Assembly (NCBI RefSeq): GCF_900087015.1
Contig: NZ_FLKP01000002.1
Coordinates: forward strand, 310,001-374,000
DNA length: 64,000 nucleotides
Reading direction: 5' to 3'
DNA from: Christensenella timonensis
GTDB lineage: Bacteria; Bacillota; Clostridia; Christensenellales; Christensenellaceae
The notes beneath the pieces were generated by a model that was given only the letters and a program-made list of their open reading frames with translations, was not told the origin of the DNA and did not search any database. A program made the position numbers and the translations under genes. This document shows positions 42,671 to 49,991 of this stretch, piece after piece. Position 1 is the stretch's first letter. The number at the start of each line of letters is the position of its first letter.

Positions 42671-43111
42671 ATGTTAACGACATTCAAAGCTACCGCAAAA
42701 AAACTGCCGGGTGGGCTGCAGGTGGAAACAGATTCTCGTGGTTTTAAGATTCTTTTGGACGAGCCAGCAGAGCTCGGCGGGACGAACAAGGGGCTTAATC
42801 CCGTAGAAGCCGTTTTATGTGCGCTCGGCGCATGCCAGACCATTTGCGCCGCTGCTTTTGCGCAAAAATGCGGCGTAGACCTGGAAGATTTCCACGTGGA
42901 AATGGAAGGCGACCTCGATCCGGATGGCTTTTTGGATCTCGCAGACGTACGGAACGGTTTCCAGGAGATCCGTTTCACGATGCATTTCAAAACCAAATCC
43001 GGGCAGGCTGCTGCTGAAAAGCTTGCGGACTACATCGAAAGCCATTGTCCGGTGGGCGACTGCCTGGAAAACGGCGTGAAGCTGGTACGGGCAGGCGTTG
43101 TCGTAGAGTAA
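42671..43111 (+). CDS. OsmC family peroxiredoxin-like protein
   Basis: A 146-residue OsmC/YhfA-type protein. It has NPVEAVLCALGACQTICAAAFAQKCGV and SHCPVGDCLENGVKL, the two segments bearing the redox cysteines of OsmC proteins (GAC and SHCP). OsmC members reduce organic hydroperoxides; the subgroup here could also act on other thiols. The ATG at 42671 is preceded by AAGAAGGTG. It forms a single-gene unit with a strong terminator. Confidence 0.88.
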   Translation: MLTTFKATAKKLPGGLQVETDSRGFKILLDEPAELGGTNKGLNPVEAVLCALGACQTICAAAFAQKCGVDLEDFHVEMEGDLDPDGFLDLADVRNGFQEIRFTMHFKTKSGQAAAEKLADYIESHCPVGDCLENGVKLVRAGVVVE

Positions 43112-43117
43112 CGTTTT

Positions 43118-43152
43118 TTTAAAAGAGCGGGCTGCCTGCCCGCTCTTTTAAA
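43118..43152. terminator. Strong hairpin terminator after osmC-like gene
   Basis: TTTAAAAGAGCGGGC pairs with GCCCGCTCTTTTAAA around a five-base loop. Confidence 0.92.
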
Positions 43153-43176
43153 TTGCGTATTTTCATGTTATGCGTC

Positions 43177-43206
43177 TTGACAGCCGCGATATCTTGCGCG
43201 TATCAT
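43177..43206 (+). promoter_or_regulatory. Promoter of a small transcription unit
   Basis: TTGACA (43177-43182), an 18-base spacer and TATCAT (43201-43206). It follows a strong terminator and precedes a small open frame with its own ribosome site, so it should give an independent short transcript. Confidence 0.65.
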
Positions 43207-43230
43207 AAAAGGACGAAAGGCGATAGCCAT

Positions 43231-43335
43231 ATGAAATTTTGTATCCTAAGAAGCTCTGTGCAAATGGACAGGATGAGACATTGCATAGAGCCTAATCCGG
43301 CCGCAAAGGGCCGCCTCGTCCGCAAAGCGTATTGA
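43231..43335 (+). CDS. Possible 34-residue peptide
   Basis: A short frame starting MKFCILRSSVQMDRMRHCIE and ending RKAY, basic and with two cysteines. AAAGGACGAAAGG stands upstream, and a consensus-like promoter at 43177 and a terminator-like hairpin (43339-43359) flank it, giving a transcript of about 145 bases. I do not recognise the peptide. The same RNA has a GC-rich hairpin (CGGCC/GGCCG) and could instead be a regulatory RNA. The remaining bases up to the MATE start hold a second weak hairpin with seven T (around 43399-43427). Confidence 0.35.
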   Translation: MKFCILRSSVQMDRMRHCIEPNPAAKGRLVRKAY

Positions 43336-43338
43336 CGC

Positions 43339-43359
43339 GCGCATGAATGCGCTCTTTTT
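43339..43359 (+). terminator. Terminator-like hairpin of the small unit
   Basis: GCGC (43339-43342) pairs with GCGC (43349-43352) with an ATGAAT loop, followed by TCTTTTT. The stem is short, so termination may be partial. Confidence 0.5.
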
Positions 43360-43467
43360 GTGATACGGTTTGCCGGATGATTTTGATGATAGGGCCGCAG
43401 GCAATGTCCCGCGGTTTTTTTGTGCCGCGAAATGGCTTTTTATGGCTCAAAAAAGGAAAATATCATC

Positions 43468-44820
43468 ATGAATCAGACAATACAAGATTTCACGTCGGGC
43501 AACATGGCCCGGCAAATGCTCCGCTTTGCATGGCCTCTGTTTTTGGCGAACCTCCTGCAAACCCTGTACAGTATCGTGGATATGGTCGTGGTCGGGCAGT
43601 TCGTGGGCAGCGGGGGACTGGCGGCCCTGAGCAGCGCTTCCATGATCGTTTTTGTGATCACGTCTCTTTGTACGGGCATCACCACCGGCGGCGCGGTGCT
43701 CGTCGCACAATATGAAGGCGCGCACAAAAAGCAGCGGCGCGTGCATACCATTGGTACGCTGTTCACGCTTTCCATGCTCCTCTCCGTGCTGGTTACGGTA
43801 TCAAGCCTACTTCTCTACCACCCGCTTCTCGAACTGATGCAGCTCCCCAAAGAAGCGATGCAGTACGCGGACGATTATATGGGCATCGTCTGTATGGGCA
43901 CGGTATTTGTGTTTGGCTATAACGCTGTGTGCGCTGTGCTGCGCGGCCTGGGGGATTCCAGGCGCCCCCTCTATTTTGTGCTGGCGGCGGCAATCGCCAA
44001 TATCGTGCTCGACCTGCTGCTGGTCGGCGTGTTCCGCATGGATACCCGCGGCGCCGCGATCGCCACTGTCGTTTCACAGGGGATATCGTTTTTTGTGGCG
44101 GCCGTATCCTTAAAGCGGTCGAGATTGGCGGTGGGGGCGTACTCTGCGGGCCTGTTCCTTTCCAAAACGGCAAAGCTGATCTTAAAGATCGGCCTGCCGA
44201 CCGCCGGGCAGATGGCGATCCTCAACCTTTCCTATCTGATCGCAACGGGGATGCTCAATGTATTCGGCGTAGCAGTCGCCGCTGCGTCGGGCATCGGCCT
44301 CAAGCTCAACACTGTCGCAGCCATGCCGATCTGGGCAGTAGGGCAGGCGGTCACCACCATTGCCGGACAGATGATGGGCGCGGGGGATATGCAGCGCGCG
44401 CAAATCACCGGAAAGACGGGCGCTCAGCTGTGCATTGCCGCGGCTGTGATCACTACGATCCTGTTCCAGCTGTTTGCCGGGCCGCTTGTCATGCTTTTCA
44501 ACGCCGACCCGGACGTCGTCCGCGAAGGTATCCTTTACCTGCGGATATGCTGCTCTCTAAACTGCATCGTTTATGCCGTCATGTACGCGTACAATTCTTT
44601 TGCGACAGGCGTGGGCGACGCTATGTTCTCGTTTCTGAACTCCATGCTCGATTGCGTGGTCATCCGTATTTTGGGCAGCTTCCTTTTGGGGTTTTCCTTT
44701 GGCTGCGGCTTTATCGGCATCTATATCGCGGAATCCTTCGCCCCCGTCCTGCCGGCGATCGTTGCGGGCATCTATTTTACGCGCAGGCGGTGGATGGCAA
44801 AACGGCTGGTCGGTACTTAA
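43468..44820 (+). CDS. MATE family efflux transporter
   Basis: A 450-residue multidrug and toxic-compound extrusion protein with twelve hydrophobic segments in two six-helix halves. FTSGNMARQMLRFAWPLFLANLLQTLYSIVDMVVVGQFVG is the typical first-helix block and the middle repeat begins LILKIGLPTAGQMAILNLSYLI. The subfamily resembles the DinF/NorM-like pumps of Clostridia that use a sodium or proton gradient. The ATG at 43468 follows AAAAGGAAAA. Substrate unknown; a preceding short transcription unit may regulate it. Confidence 0.9.
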   Translation: MNQTIQDFTSGNMARQMLRFAWPLFLANLLQTLYSIVDMVVVGQFVGSGGLAALSSASMIVFVITSLCTGITTGGAVLVAQYEGAHKKQRRVHTIGTLFTLSMLLSVLVTVSSLLLYHPLLELMQLPKEAMQYADDYMGIVCMGTVFVFGYNAVCAVLRGLGDSRRPLYFVLAAAIANIVLDLLLVGVFRMDTRGAAIATVVSQGISFFVAAVSLKRSRLAVGAYSAGLFLSKTAKLILKIGLPTAGQMAILNLSYLIATGMLNVFGVAVAAASGIGLKLNTVAAMPIWAVGQAVTTIAGQMMGAGDMQRAQITGKTGAQLCIAAAVITTILFQLFAGPLVMLFNADPDVVREGILYLRICCSLNCIVYAVMYAYNSFATGVGDAMFSFLNSMLDCVVIRILGSFLLGFSFGCGFIGIYIAESFAPVLPAIVAGIYFTRRRWMAKRLVGT

Positions 44821-44823
44821 AAA

Positions 44824-44848
44824 GACGGCATAGATAAGCTATGCCGTC
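44824..44848 (-). terminator. Hairpin downstream of a decayed minus-strand gene
   Basis: GACGGCATAG pairs with CTATGCCGTC around a five-base loop. The T run (TTTTTAAG) is on the minus-strand side, so it ends a minus-strand transcript, probably the DsrE/DUF488 unit through the decayed gene after it. It can also hinder read-through from the MATE gene. Confidence 0.7.
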
Positions 44849-44882
44849 AAACTGTCTGCGACGTGCGGGAAAACGAACGGTA

Positions 44883-45113
44883 TTAACCTTCAACCACAAT
44901 TTTTATCGGGGAACATCTGCCGGAATTGCATTTGCTTTCCCAGACGCTGCAAGCGGCTACACCTAGCCGTACATCCATCAGCGCTTTCAATGTCACGCTG
45001 TCCCCCGGTTTAGAAAGAGGCGCCTCGACAGAATCATCATATCATTCAGCTTTCATCGGTTCAAGCGATAGCCGCAAACGATTGCCTGATCGGATTTTGT
45101 ACCGCCAGGATGC
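44883..45113 (-). pseudogene. Decayed gene tail resembling the DUF1989 (urea carboxylase-associated) family
   Basis: On the minus strand the frame reads YKIRSGNRLRLSLEPMKAE, a TGA stop, then YDDSVEAPLSKPGDSVTLKA LMDVRLGVAACSV and a tail ending SPIKIVVEG with a stop at 44883. The segment from PGDSV to the end resembles the C-terminus of DUF1989 proteins (PGD-x-V-x-L-x-A-x-MD ... C ... P(I/L)K(V/I)). The internal stop (45042-45044) and the absence of an upstream domain indicate decay. It lies directly behind the DsrE-like gene and ahead of a terminator on the same strand. Confidence 0.45.
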
Positions 45114-45464
45114 TTATGGCTTTACATAGGCATAGCCGTCCTCCTGTTTATCCACGATTTCAGCGATCCCCGCCGGTACGACCTCCACAAAGGGGATCAA
45201 GCTGCCTTCCATGATCGAATTTGCCTTGAGCGCGTTCCTGCACGCCACAAACGCGACGGCCTGGATCGCCAGATCCTCCATATCTGCAAAGAGCCCTTCT
45301 TCTTTGGCCCTTGCCTGCGTAAGCGACGTGACCGCCGCGCTGTTTGCCAAAATTTCGACCACATATTCCTTACCGAATTCTTCCCCGTATTTCAACAGGT
45401 TTTTGGCATTGCCCAATGCCAGTTTCCATTTTTCCGCTTCGTCTACATGTAACAATACTTTCAT
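45114..45464 (-). CDS. DsrE/DsrF-like family protein
   Basis: A 116-residue protein of the DsrE/F fold. It has the typical start MKVLLHVDEAEKWKLALGNAKNLLKYG, a central LANSAAVTSLTQA helix and AIQAVAFVACRNALKANSI, where the conserved C-x-N/NAL pattern occurs. The family is linked to sulfur relay or small-molecule binding. Its start overlaps the stop of the DUF488 gene by four bases (ATGA), so the pair is translationally coupled. No partner sulfur-transfer genes are present. Confidence 0.82.
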   Translation of the reverse strand: MKVLLHVDEAEKWKLALGNAKNLLKYGEEFGKEYVVEILANSAAVTSLTQARAKEEGLFADMEDLAIQAVAFVACRNALKANSIMEGSLIPFVEVVPAGIAEIVDKQEDGYAYVKP

Positions 45465-45844
45465 TGTTTTTCCTTTCCGGCCATGGCGGCCAACCTCTGT
45501 TCCAAAAATGCTTCCAGTACGACAGCATCGTTATGCCGGGTATCTTTGGCGCCGTATACCAGCGTAACGTCCCCTTGCGCCAGCTTTTCCCTGACAACAG
45601 AGACAAACGCCTCTGTGGAAGGATTGCCCATGAGCTCCTCTTTGTATTGCTCCGAAAACGCAGGAAACTTTTCCGGCTCGTGGCCAAACGACTTGCGCAA
45701 CTGCGGCGTGGGCGCAATATCCCTTGCCCACAAACCGATCGCTGCTTTTTCCTTTGAAACGCCCCGCGGCCACAGCCGGTCTACCAGGATACGGTATCCG
45801 TCCTGCTGCTCCGCACTGTCGTATACCCGCTTGATTTTCAGCAT
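45461..45844 (-). CDS. DUF488 family protein
   Basis: A 127-residue DUF488 protein. RILVDRLWPRGVSKEKAAIGLWARDIAPTPQLRKSFGHEPEKFPAF and VTLVYGAKDTRHNDAVVLEAFLE are the conserved ends of the family, whose function is not established; the Arg-rich and Asp/His residues suggest a nucleic-acid or phosphate ligand. The ATG at 45844 is supported by GAGGTGATC seven bases upstream. First gene of the unit with the DsrE-like gene. Confidence 0.88.
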   Translation of the reverse strand: MLKIKRVYDSAEQQDGYRILVDRLWPRGVSKEKAAIGLWARDIAPTPQLRKSFGHEPEKFPAFSEQYKEELMGNPSTEAFVSVVREKLAQGDVTLVYGAKDTRHNDAVVLEAFLEQRLAAMAGKEKQ

Positions 45845-45905
45845 ATCGATCACCTCTTATGCTTACTTATAAGCCAATGATACCTCCCCAAACATAAAAA
45901 TAGCG

Positions 45906-45939
45906 CAACAAAATCTTAAGAGTGTCCTAAGATTTGTTG
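45906..45939. repeat. 34-bp inverted repeat
   Basis: CAACAAAATCTTA (45906-45918) pairs with TAAGATTTGTTG (45928-45939) with one bulged A and a nine-base loop. It has no T run beyond it, so it is not an obvious terminator. Its right arm overlaps a TTGACA promoter box at 45937-45942, so it may be an operator. Confidence 0.6.
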
Positions 45940-46175
45940 ACATCGTTTTTGATCGGCGTTAGTATGGACATGCGAAGATAAAAACACAGTCCCGGTCGGT
46001 AGTCCGGGCGCAGGCCTACGCCTGCCATGAACAGGCAACCGCCACACGCAAGGTGGAGCACCGCCTGCACAGGGCGCAAAAAGCAGAGCAAGCTTTTTTG
46101 CTGCGGCAGCAAAAGAAAAAAGAAAAGCACAGGGGCAGGTGAAAAAAAGGACGGGTCATTTTCCGTCCTTTTTTT
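45937..46175 (+). ncRNA. Candidate structured non-coding RNA
   Basis: TTGACA (45937-45942), a 17-base spacer and TAGTAT (45960-45965) give a plausible promoter. The RNA that follows is dense in GC hairpins: CCCGG/CCGGG, GCAGGC/GCCTGC, GCCTG/CAGGC, CCGCC/GGTGG and AGCAA/TTGCT, and a strong terminator stands at 46142-46175. No convincing protein frame exists on either strand. I do not recognise a known RNA family. This 311-base gap has no other content I can see. Confidence 0.35.
46142..46175. terminator. Bidirectional terminator holding the mscS stop codon in its loop
   Basis: AAAAAAAGGACGG (46142-46154) pairs with CCGTCCTTTTTTT (46163-46175). The mscS stop (46156-46158) is in the loop. Confidence 0.9.
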
Positions 46176-47049
46176 CTTCCAACAGAATCGTCTGGGTCTG
46201 GTAAGGGATCGTGATCCCCTGTTCGTCAAATTGTTTTTTGATCGTATAGCGCAGGTCGGACAGAACCTGGTTTCCGGTCACAAGGTCTTTGGTCCATATA
46301 AAGGCGCGCAGCATGACGGCCGACGGCGCAAAGTCCGTGATGCGGATCAGTATTTTGGGCGTGCCGTTTTTCTTTTCCTCGTCCGTGCGCCGGTCGATGG
46401 TATCCGTATGTGCATAGGCTGCGTCGGAAATGATCTTTATGGCAAGATCGATATCGCTGTCGTAGGAGATCCCTACATTGAGCTGGTTGTTCACAGCCTG
46501 GTCGGGCAGGCCGTGCGACGTTAAGACCATATCCTTATCCAGCACACCGTTGGGAATGACCACGTGCTTGTTATCCAGCGTACGGATCACCGTGTGGCGC
46601 AGGCCGATATCGTCCACCACGCCCGCTACGTTCTGGCCTATGATCTCCACATAATCTCCCAGTTCAAACGGCTTGCTCACACCGATGGAAATCCCGCTGA
46701 ATACATTCCCCAGCGTTGTCTGTGCCGCAAGGCCGATCACCACGCCCGCAATCCCCGAGCTTGCAAGGATGACCGTTGCAAATTGTTTTAGGGGCTCGAT
46801 CGTCATCAGCACCGAAAAGACCGCGATCACAATGACGACCACATAAATGAGCCGGTAAAAAATACGCATGTTGCCGGTCAGGTGCTTTTTCAGAAATTTG
46901 GACAATAGTTTCAGGATGATAAACGTAATCCCCGCGACGACCGCCGCGAAAATCAGCGTGTTCCAAAAACCCAATGAGAACATCTTTTCAAAGTTTTCAA
47001 AAAAATCTTTGGTTTTATCCACAATCTGTGTGGTGGTATCACCGTTCAT
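46156..47049 (-). CDS. mscS: Small-conductance mechanosensitive channel
   Basis: A 297-residue MscS-type channel. Three membrane helices lie in residues about 25-125, with the pore-lining TM3 FATVILASSGIAGVVIGLAAQTTLGNVFSGISIGVSKPFELGDYVEI showing the Gly/Ala packing surface, followed by the beta domain (VVDDIGLRHTVIRTLDNKHVVIPNGVL) and an alpha/beta cytoplasmic vestibule. It releases solutes under osmotic down-shock and complements mscL elsewhere in the window. Length is normal for the family. Confidence 0.95.
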   Translation of the reverse strand: MNGDTTTQIVDKTKDFFENFEKMFSLGFWNTLIFAAVVAGITFIILKLLSKFLKKHLTGNMRIFYRLIYVVVIVIAVFSVLMTIEPLKQFATVILASSGIAGVVIGLAAQTTLGNVFSGISIGVSKPFELGDYVEIIGQNVAGVVDDIGLRHTVIRTLDNKHVVIPNGVLDKDMVLTSHGLPDQAVNNQLNVGISYDSDIDLAIKIISDAAYAHTDTIDRRTDEEKKNGTPKILIRITDFAPSAVMLRAFIWTKDLVTGNQVLSDLRYTIKKQFDEQGITIPYQTQTILLEEKKDGK

Positions 47050-47184
47050 ACGTTTACCTCATCCGTTTTTTGTTACATGTCATTGATAACCAGTTCCCGT
47101 CTTTTATAAAACGCACGGTATTTTCTCTTTCTTTTTTTATGGTTATATATTATAGTATACAAAAACATCCCGGAGGGCAACAAT

Positions 47185-47565
47185 TTGATTTCTTACGAAG
47201 CAATGGGGCAAATGCTGGACGAGCTCGCAGAGGAGCTCCCGCAGGAATTTTTTACGGAACTCAATGGCGGGATCCTGCTTTTGCCGCAGGAGGAAATGCA
47301 CCCAAAAAGCAGGGATAACGATTTATATGTTCTGGGGCGTTATTACCGCAGCAGCGATATGGGAAACCATATCGAAATTTATTATGGCTCTTTTGCCCGG
47401 CTCTACGGCAATTCTCCGGAGGAAAAGCTACGGGAGGAGCTGCGCAAAACGCTGCGCCATGAGTTCCGCCACCATTTGGAAGGGCTTTCGGGCGAGCGCG
47501 GCCTGGAGGTGGAGGATGAGGAATATATTTCCCAATACCTGCAGTCCCATCCCGGCAACCATTAA
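47185..47565 (+). CDS. Metallopeptidase-like zincin protein
   Basis: A 126-residue protein with a single HExxH zinc-binding motif, TLRHEFRHHLEGLSGERG, the Glu being catalytic. Small bacterial zincins of this form (formerly DUF1025) are annotated as metallopeptidase family proteins, without proven substrates. The start is TTG at 47185, fixed by GGAGGG seven bases upstream; the first in-frame ATG (47203) has no ribosome site. It is single-domain, without signal peptide, hence cytosolic. Confidence 0.8.
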   Translation: MISYEAMGQMLDELAEELPQEFFTELNGGILLLPQEEMHPKSRDNDLYVLGRYYRSSDMGNHIEIYYGSFARLYGNSPEEKLREELRKTLRHEFRHHLEGLSGERGLEVEDEEYISQYLQSHPGNH

Positions 47566-47582
47566 AATTCCTGTAACTTAAC

Positions 47583-47612
47583 TTGTTTTTTATGCCTGTT
47601 TTTTACTATACT
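47583..47612 (+). promoter_or_regulatory. Promoter directly in front of the DUF5131 gene
   Basis: TTGTTT (47583-47588), an 18-base spacer and TATACT (47607-47612). Its predicted transcription start falls at or next to the ATG at 47619, and no ribosome binding site lies between. Confidence 0.55.
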
Positions 47613-47618
47613 GTTCTT

Positions 47619-48341
47619 ATGAACGCATGGAACCCGTGGCACGGCTGCCACAAAACAAGCCCCGGCTGCCAGAATTGTTATATGTACCGGCGGGATGAAT
47701 CCGTTGGCAAAGACCCAAGTGTCGTTTGCAGGACGGCGTCTTTTGATTTGCCCGCAAAGCGCAAGCGCGACGGGAGCTACAAGCTGGCCGGGGGCCGTGA
47801 GGTGTTCACCTGTGGCACTTCGGATTTTTTCATCGAAGAAGCGGACGAATGGCGCGATGATGCGTGGCGCTTGATCCGCGAGCGGCCAGATATCTCGTTT
47901 TTGATCATCACCAAGCGCATCCACCGCTTGCGTGTTGGCCTGCCCCGCGACTGGGGCGAGGGCTATGCGAACGTGCGCATCGGCTGTACGGTGGAAAACC
48001 AGGAGATGGCCGATAAACGTTTGCCCATATTCATGCAGATGCCCGCGGCCCACCGCATCGTTATCTGCGAGCCTATTTTAGAGCACATCGACGTATCGCC
48101 CTACCTTGCGAGCGGCAAATTCGAGTATGTCGTCGCGGGGGGTGAATCGGGCATGGAGGCGCGCACATGCGATTACCGCTGGATCTTATCGCTGCACGCC
48201 CAATGCTGGGAGCACCGCGTTTCCTTCTGGTTCAAGCAGACCGGGCGCAATTTCTTAAAGGACGGCAAACGCTATACGATTTTAAAACGCCTGCAACATT
48301 CGCAGGCGCGTAAAGCCGGGCTGAATTTTACCGTAAAATAA
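47619..48341 (+). CDS. DUF5131 (phage Gp37/Gp68-like) family protein
   Basis: A 240-residue protein of the DUF5131 family. NAWNPWHGCHKTSPGCQNCYMYRRDESVGKD bears a C-x6-C-x2-C cysteine group that may bind an iron-sulfur cluster, followed by TIM-barrel-like blocks GVFLIITKRIHRL-type, VRIGCTVENQEMADKRLPIF, VICEPILEHIDVSPYL and VVAGGESGMEARTCDYRWILSL. It is often found in phages and mobile DNA, but nothing mobile is visible here. The ATG at 47619 has no ribosome site; the promoter six bases upstream suggests a leaderless mRNA. Function unknown. Confidence 0.82.
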   Translation: MNAWNPWHGCHKTSPGCQNCYMYRRDESVGKDPSVVCRTASFDLPAKRKRDGSYKLAGGREVFTCGTSDFFIEEADEWRDDAWRLIRERPDISFLIITKRIHRLRVGLPRDWGEGYANVRIGCTVENQEMADKRLPIFMQMPAAHRIVICEPILEHIDVSPYLASGKFEYVVAGGESGMEARTCDYRWILSLHAQCWEHRVSFWFKQTGRNFLKDGKRYTILKRLQHSQARKAGLNFTVK

Positions 48342-48386
48342 AAAGCTGTCCTTCCCCAGAGGGTTCGATGGGAGACAGCTTTTTTT
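48341..48386. terminator. Terminator between DUF5131 and GH3 genes
   Basis: AAAAGCTGTC (48341-48350) pairs with GACAGCTTTT (48374-48383) across an imperfect inner stem; A and T tracts flank both sides. Confidence 0.85.
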
Positions 48387-48395
48387 ATCCGCTCT

Positions 48396-49808
48396 TTATT
48401 CCATCAGTCCCAGCGAGAGCTTCCAGCACAGCACGCGCACGACCGCTTCGTCGATCGCTTCTTCGTCGATCGTCCCGTCCTCAAGCGCGTCTAGCACCCC
48501 CTTTAGTTGTTCCTCCGGCTGGGAGGAGACCAACATGTCGTTGCCCGCCAAAACGGCCATCACCGCCGCTTGCCCAGCGCCGTATTCGTCCTTGATCGCA
48601 TCCATATAGAGGTCGTCCGTCATGATTACGCCGGCAAAGCCCTGCTCCGCCCGCAGTATTTCGTGCACCTTTTTGGAAAGTGACGCGGGATGCTCCTCGT
48701 CCATGCTCTCTACAATGTTGTGGTTCACCAGGATGCTGGGGGCGCCCGCCTGCATACCCGCAACAAAGGGTATAAAATCACTGTCTTGAAAAGTATCCAG
48801 GCTGCGCGTGTCGTGCGCGATGCCCGTGTGGGTATCCGCATTGGAGCCATAGCCGGGATAATGCTTCATCACGCTGCCCATCCCGCTTTCGTTCATAGCG
48901 GAAATAACGGCCTCAACATACTCCGACGTTTGCCCGGCATCCTTGCCGAACGCGCGCGGATAGATGAAATCGTCCGGGTCTGTGGATACGTCGCACACCG
49001 GCGCCAGATTGACATTGATTCCGAGGCTTTTTAACAGCTCCGATTTTTCCTGCGTATCCTCTGTGATCCGCTCCAGCCCACCCTGTGCATACAGCTCCTG
49101 CGGCGACAAAAACGGCTCGTCGCGCAGCGCCTCAAACCCGCTGAGGCGCGTGACGGTTCCGCCCTCCTCGTCCACGCCGATAAGCATGGGTATCTTTGCC
49201 GCTTGCTGGTAGCTCCTGATGTCGCCCTGCACCCCTGTTTTCGTCTTTCCTTCAAAGTCGCGTTTGAACAGGATATAGCCGCCGAACTGGAATTGCTCTT
49301 CCAACTGGGCCGCGTCCGTTTCCGGGCAGCGCGCAAAAAACATCTGCGCCGCCTTTTCTTCCGCCGTCATACCTGCAAGGATCTCTTTTGCGCGGTCTTC
49401 GTACAGGAAAAAATCCAGCGCCGGCGCTTCTTCTTTTAATACCAGCTTTTGCGCCGCGGGGATCTCGCCTTCCCCGCCTTTTGTATAGGTCACATCGATC
49501 ACAGAACCTACCGCCAGCCCGTTTTCACCCAATTCTGTTTGCGCATCGCCAATGGCGAACGTCAGCTCCGTCCCATCCTCCGCTTTCAAAAACAGCGTAG
49601 ACATCGTCGCATCGGTAACGGTTCCGGTGACCGTTTCTGCCGGCTTAGGCGTTGGCTGCACATTCGCGCTTGCTTCCGGCGTAACCACCGCATCCTCTGT
49701 GGAAACCACCTGCGTGGGCACGGCTGCCGGCGCATCCGTTTTGGCGGTACACGCACCGAGCAGCAAAAGGCCGCACAGCAACATAGCTGCAATCGATTTT
49801 GTCTTCAT
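48396..49808 (-). CDS. GH3 beta-N-acetylhexosaminidase-like lipoprotein
   Basis: A 470-residue exported lipoprotein. The lipobox LLLLGAC (Cys 20) is followed by a Pro/Thr tether, a small beta domain (about residues 60-125, VTGTVTDATMSTLFLKAEDGTELTF...), and a NagZ-type GH3 catalytic domain. The active-site features are IGVDEEGGTVTRLSGF, the KHYPGYGSNADTHTG loop with the catalytic Asp-His dyad used by NagZ enzymes, and GVIMTDDLYMDAI with the nucleophile Asp. It likely trims N-acetylglucosamine from peptidoglycan fragments outside the membrane. The stop is at the convergent terminator after DUF5131. Confidence 0.92.
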   Translation of the reverse strand: MKTKSIAAMLLCGLLLLGACTAKTDAPAAVPTQVVSTEDAVVTPEASANVQPTPKPAETVTGTVTDATMSTLFLKAEDGTELTFAIGDAQTELGENGLAVGSVIDVTYTKGGEGEIPAAQKLVLKEEAPALDFFLYEDRAKEILAGMTAEEKAAQMFFARCPETDAAQLEEQFQFGGYILFKRDFEGKTKTGVQGDIRSYQQAAKIPMLIGVDEEGGTVTRLSGFEALRDEPFLSPQELYAQGGLERITEDTQEKSELLKSLGINVNLAPVCDVSTDPDDFIYPRAFGKDAGQTSEYVEAVISAMNESGMGSVMKHYPGYGSNADTHTGIAHDTRSLDTFQDSDFIPFVAGMQAGAPSILVNHNIVESMDEEHPASLSKKVHEILRAEQGFAGVIMTDDLYMDAIKDEYGAGQAAVMAVLAGNDMLVSSQPEEQLKGVLDALEDGTIDEEAIDEAVVRVLCWKLSLGLME

Positions 49809-49938
49809 GGAAACCCCCTCCGTTTACGATCCTGCTTCTATTATAAAGCAGGACGCGCCCGGTGTATACAACGGTTCCCAAAATAAGGACAGGAAAACGC
49901 AACTTGCCATATGCATCGTGCAGCTTGCGGAAAATGCG

Positions 49939-49966
49939 TTGACGCAGTTTTTGGGCCGCTTATACT
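49939..49966 (+). promoter_or_regulatory. Promoter of the ABC exporter pair
   Basis: TTGACG (49939-49944), 16-base spacer, TATACT (49961-49966), 25 bases before the ATG of the ATPase gene. Confidence 0.7.
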
Positions 49967-49991
49967 GATAGTCAGAAGGGAGGTGGCCTTT

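Noticed and set aside
43360-43467. Riboswitch upstream of the MATE pump
   Set aside because: I looked for guanidine, preQ1 and similar consensus elements and found none; only a weak hairpin with T run is present.
44926-45129. Plus-strand frame of 67 codons behind the MATE gene
   Set aside because: The opposite strand carries a recognisable decayed gene tail and a minus-strand terminator, so this frame is a shadow.
45927-46229. Minus-strand frame of 100 codons in the gap before mscS
   Set aside because: It overlaps the mscS end and a terminator, lacks a ribosome site and has low-complexity composition; hairpins explain the region better.
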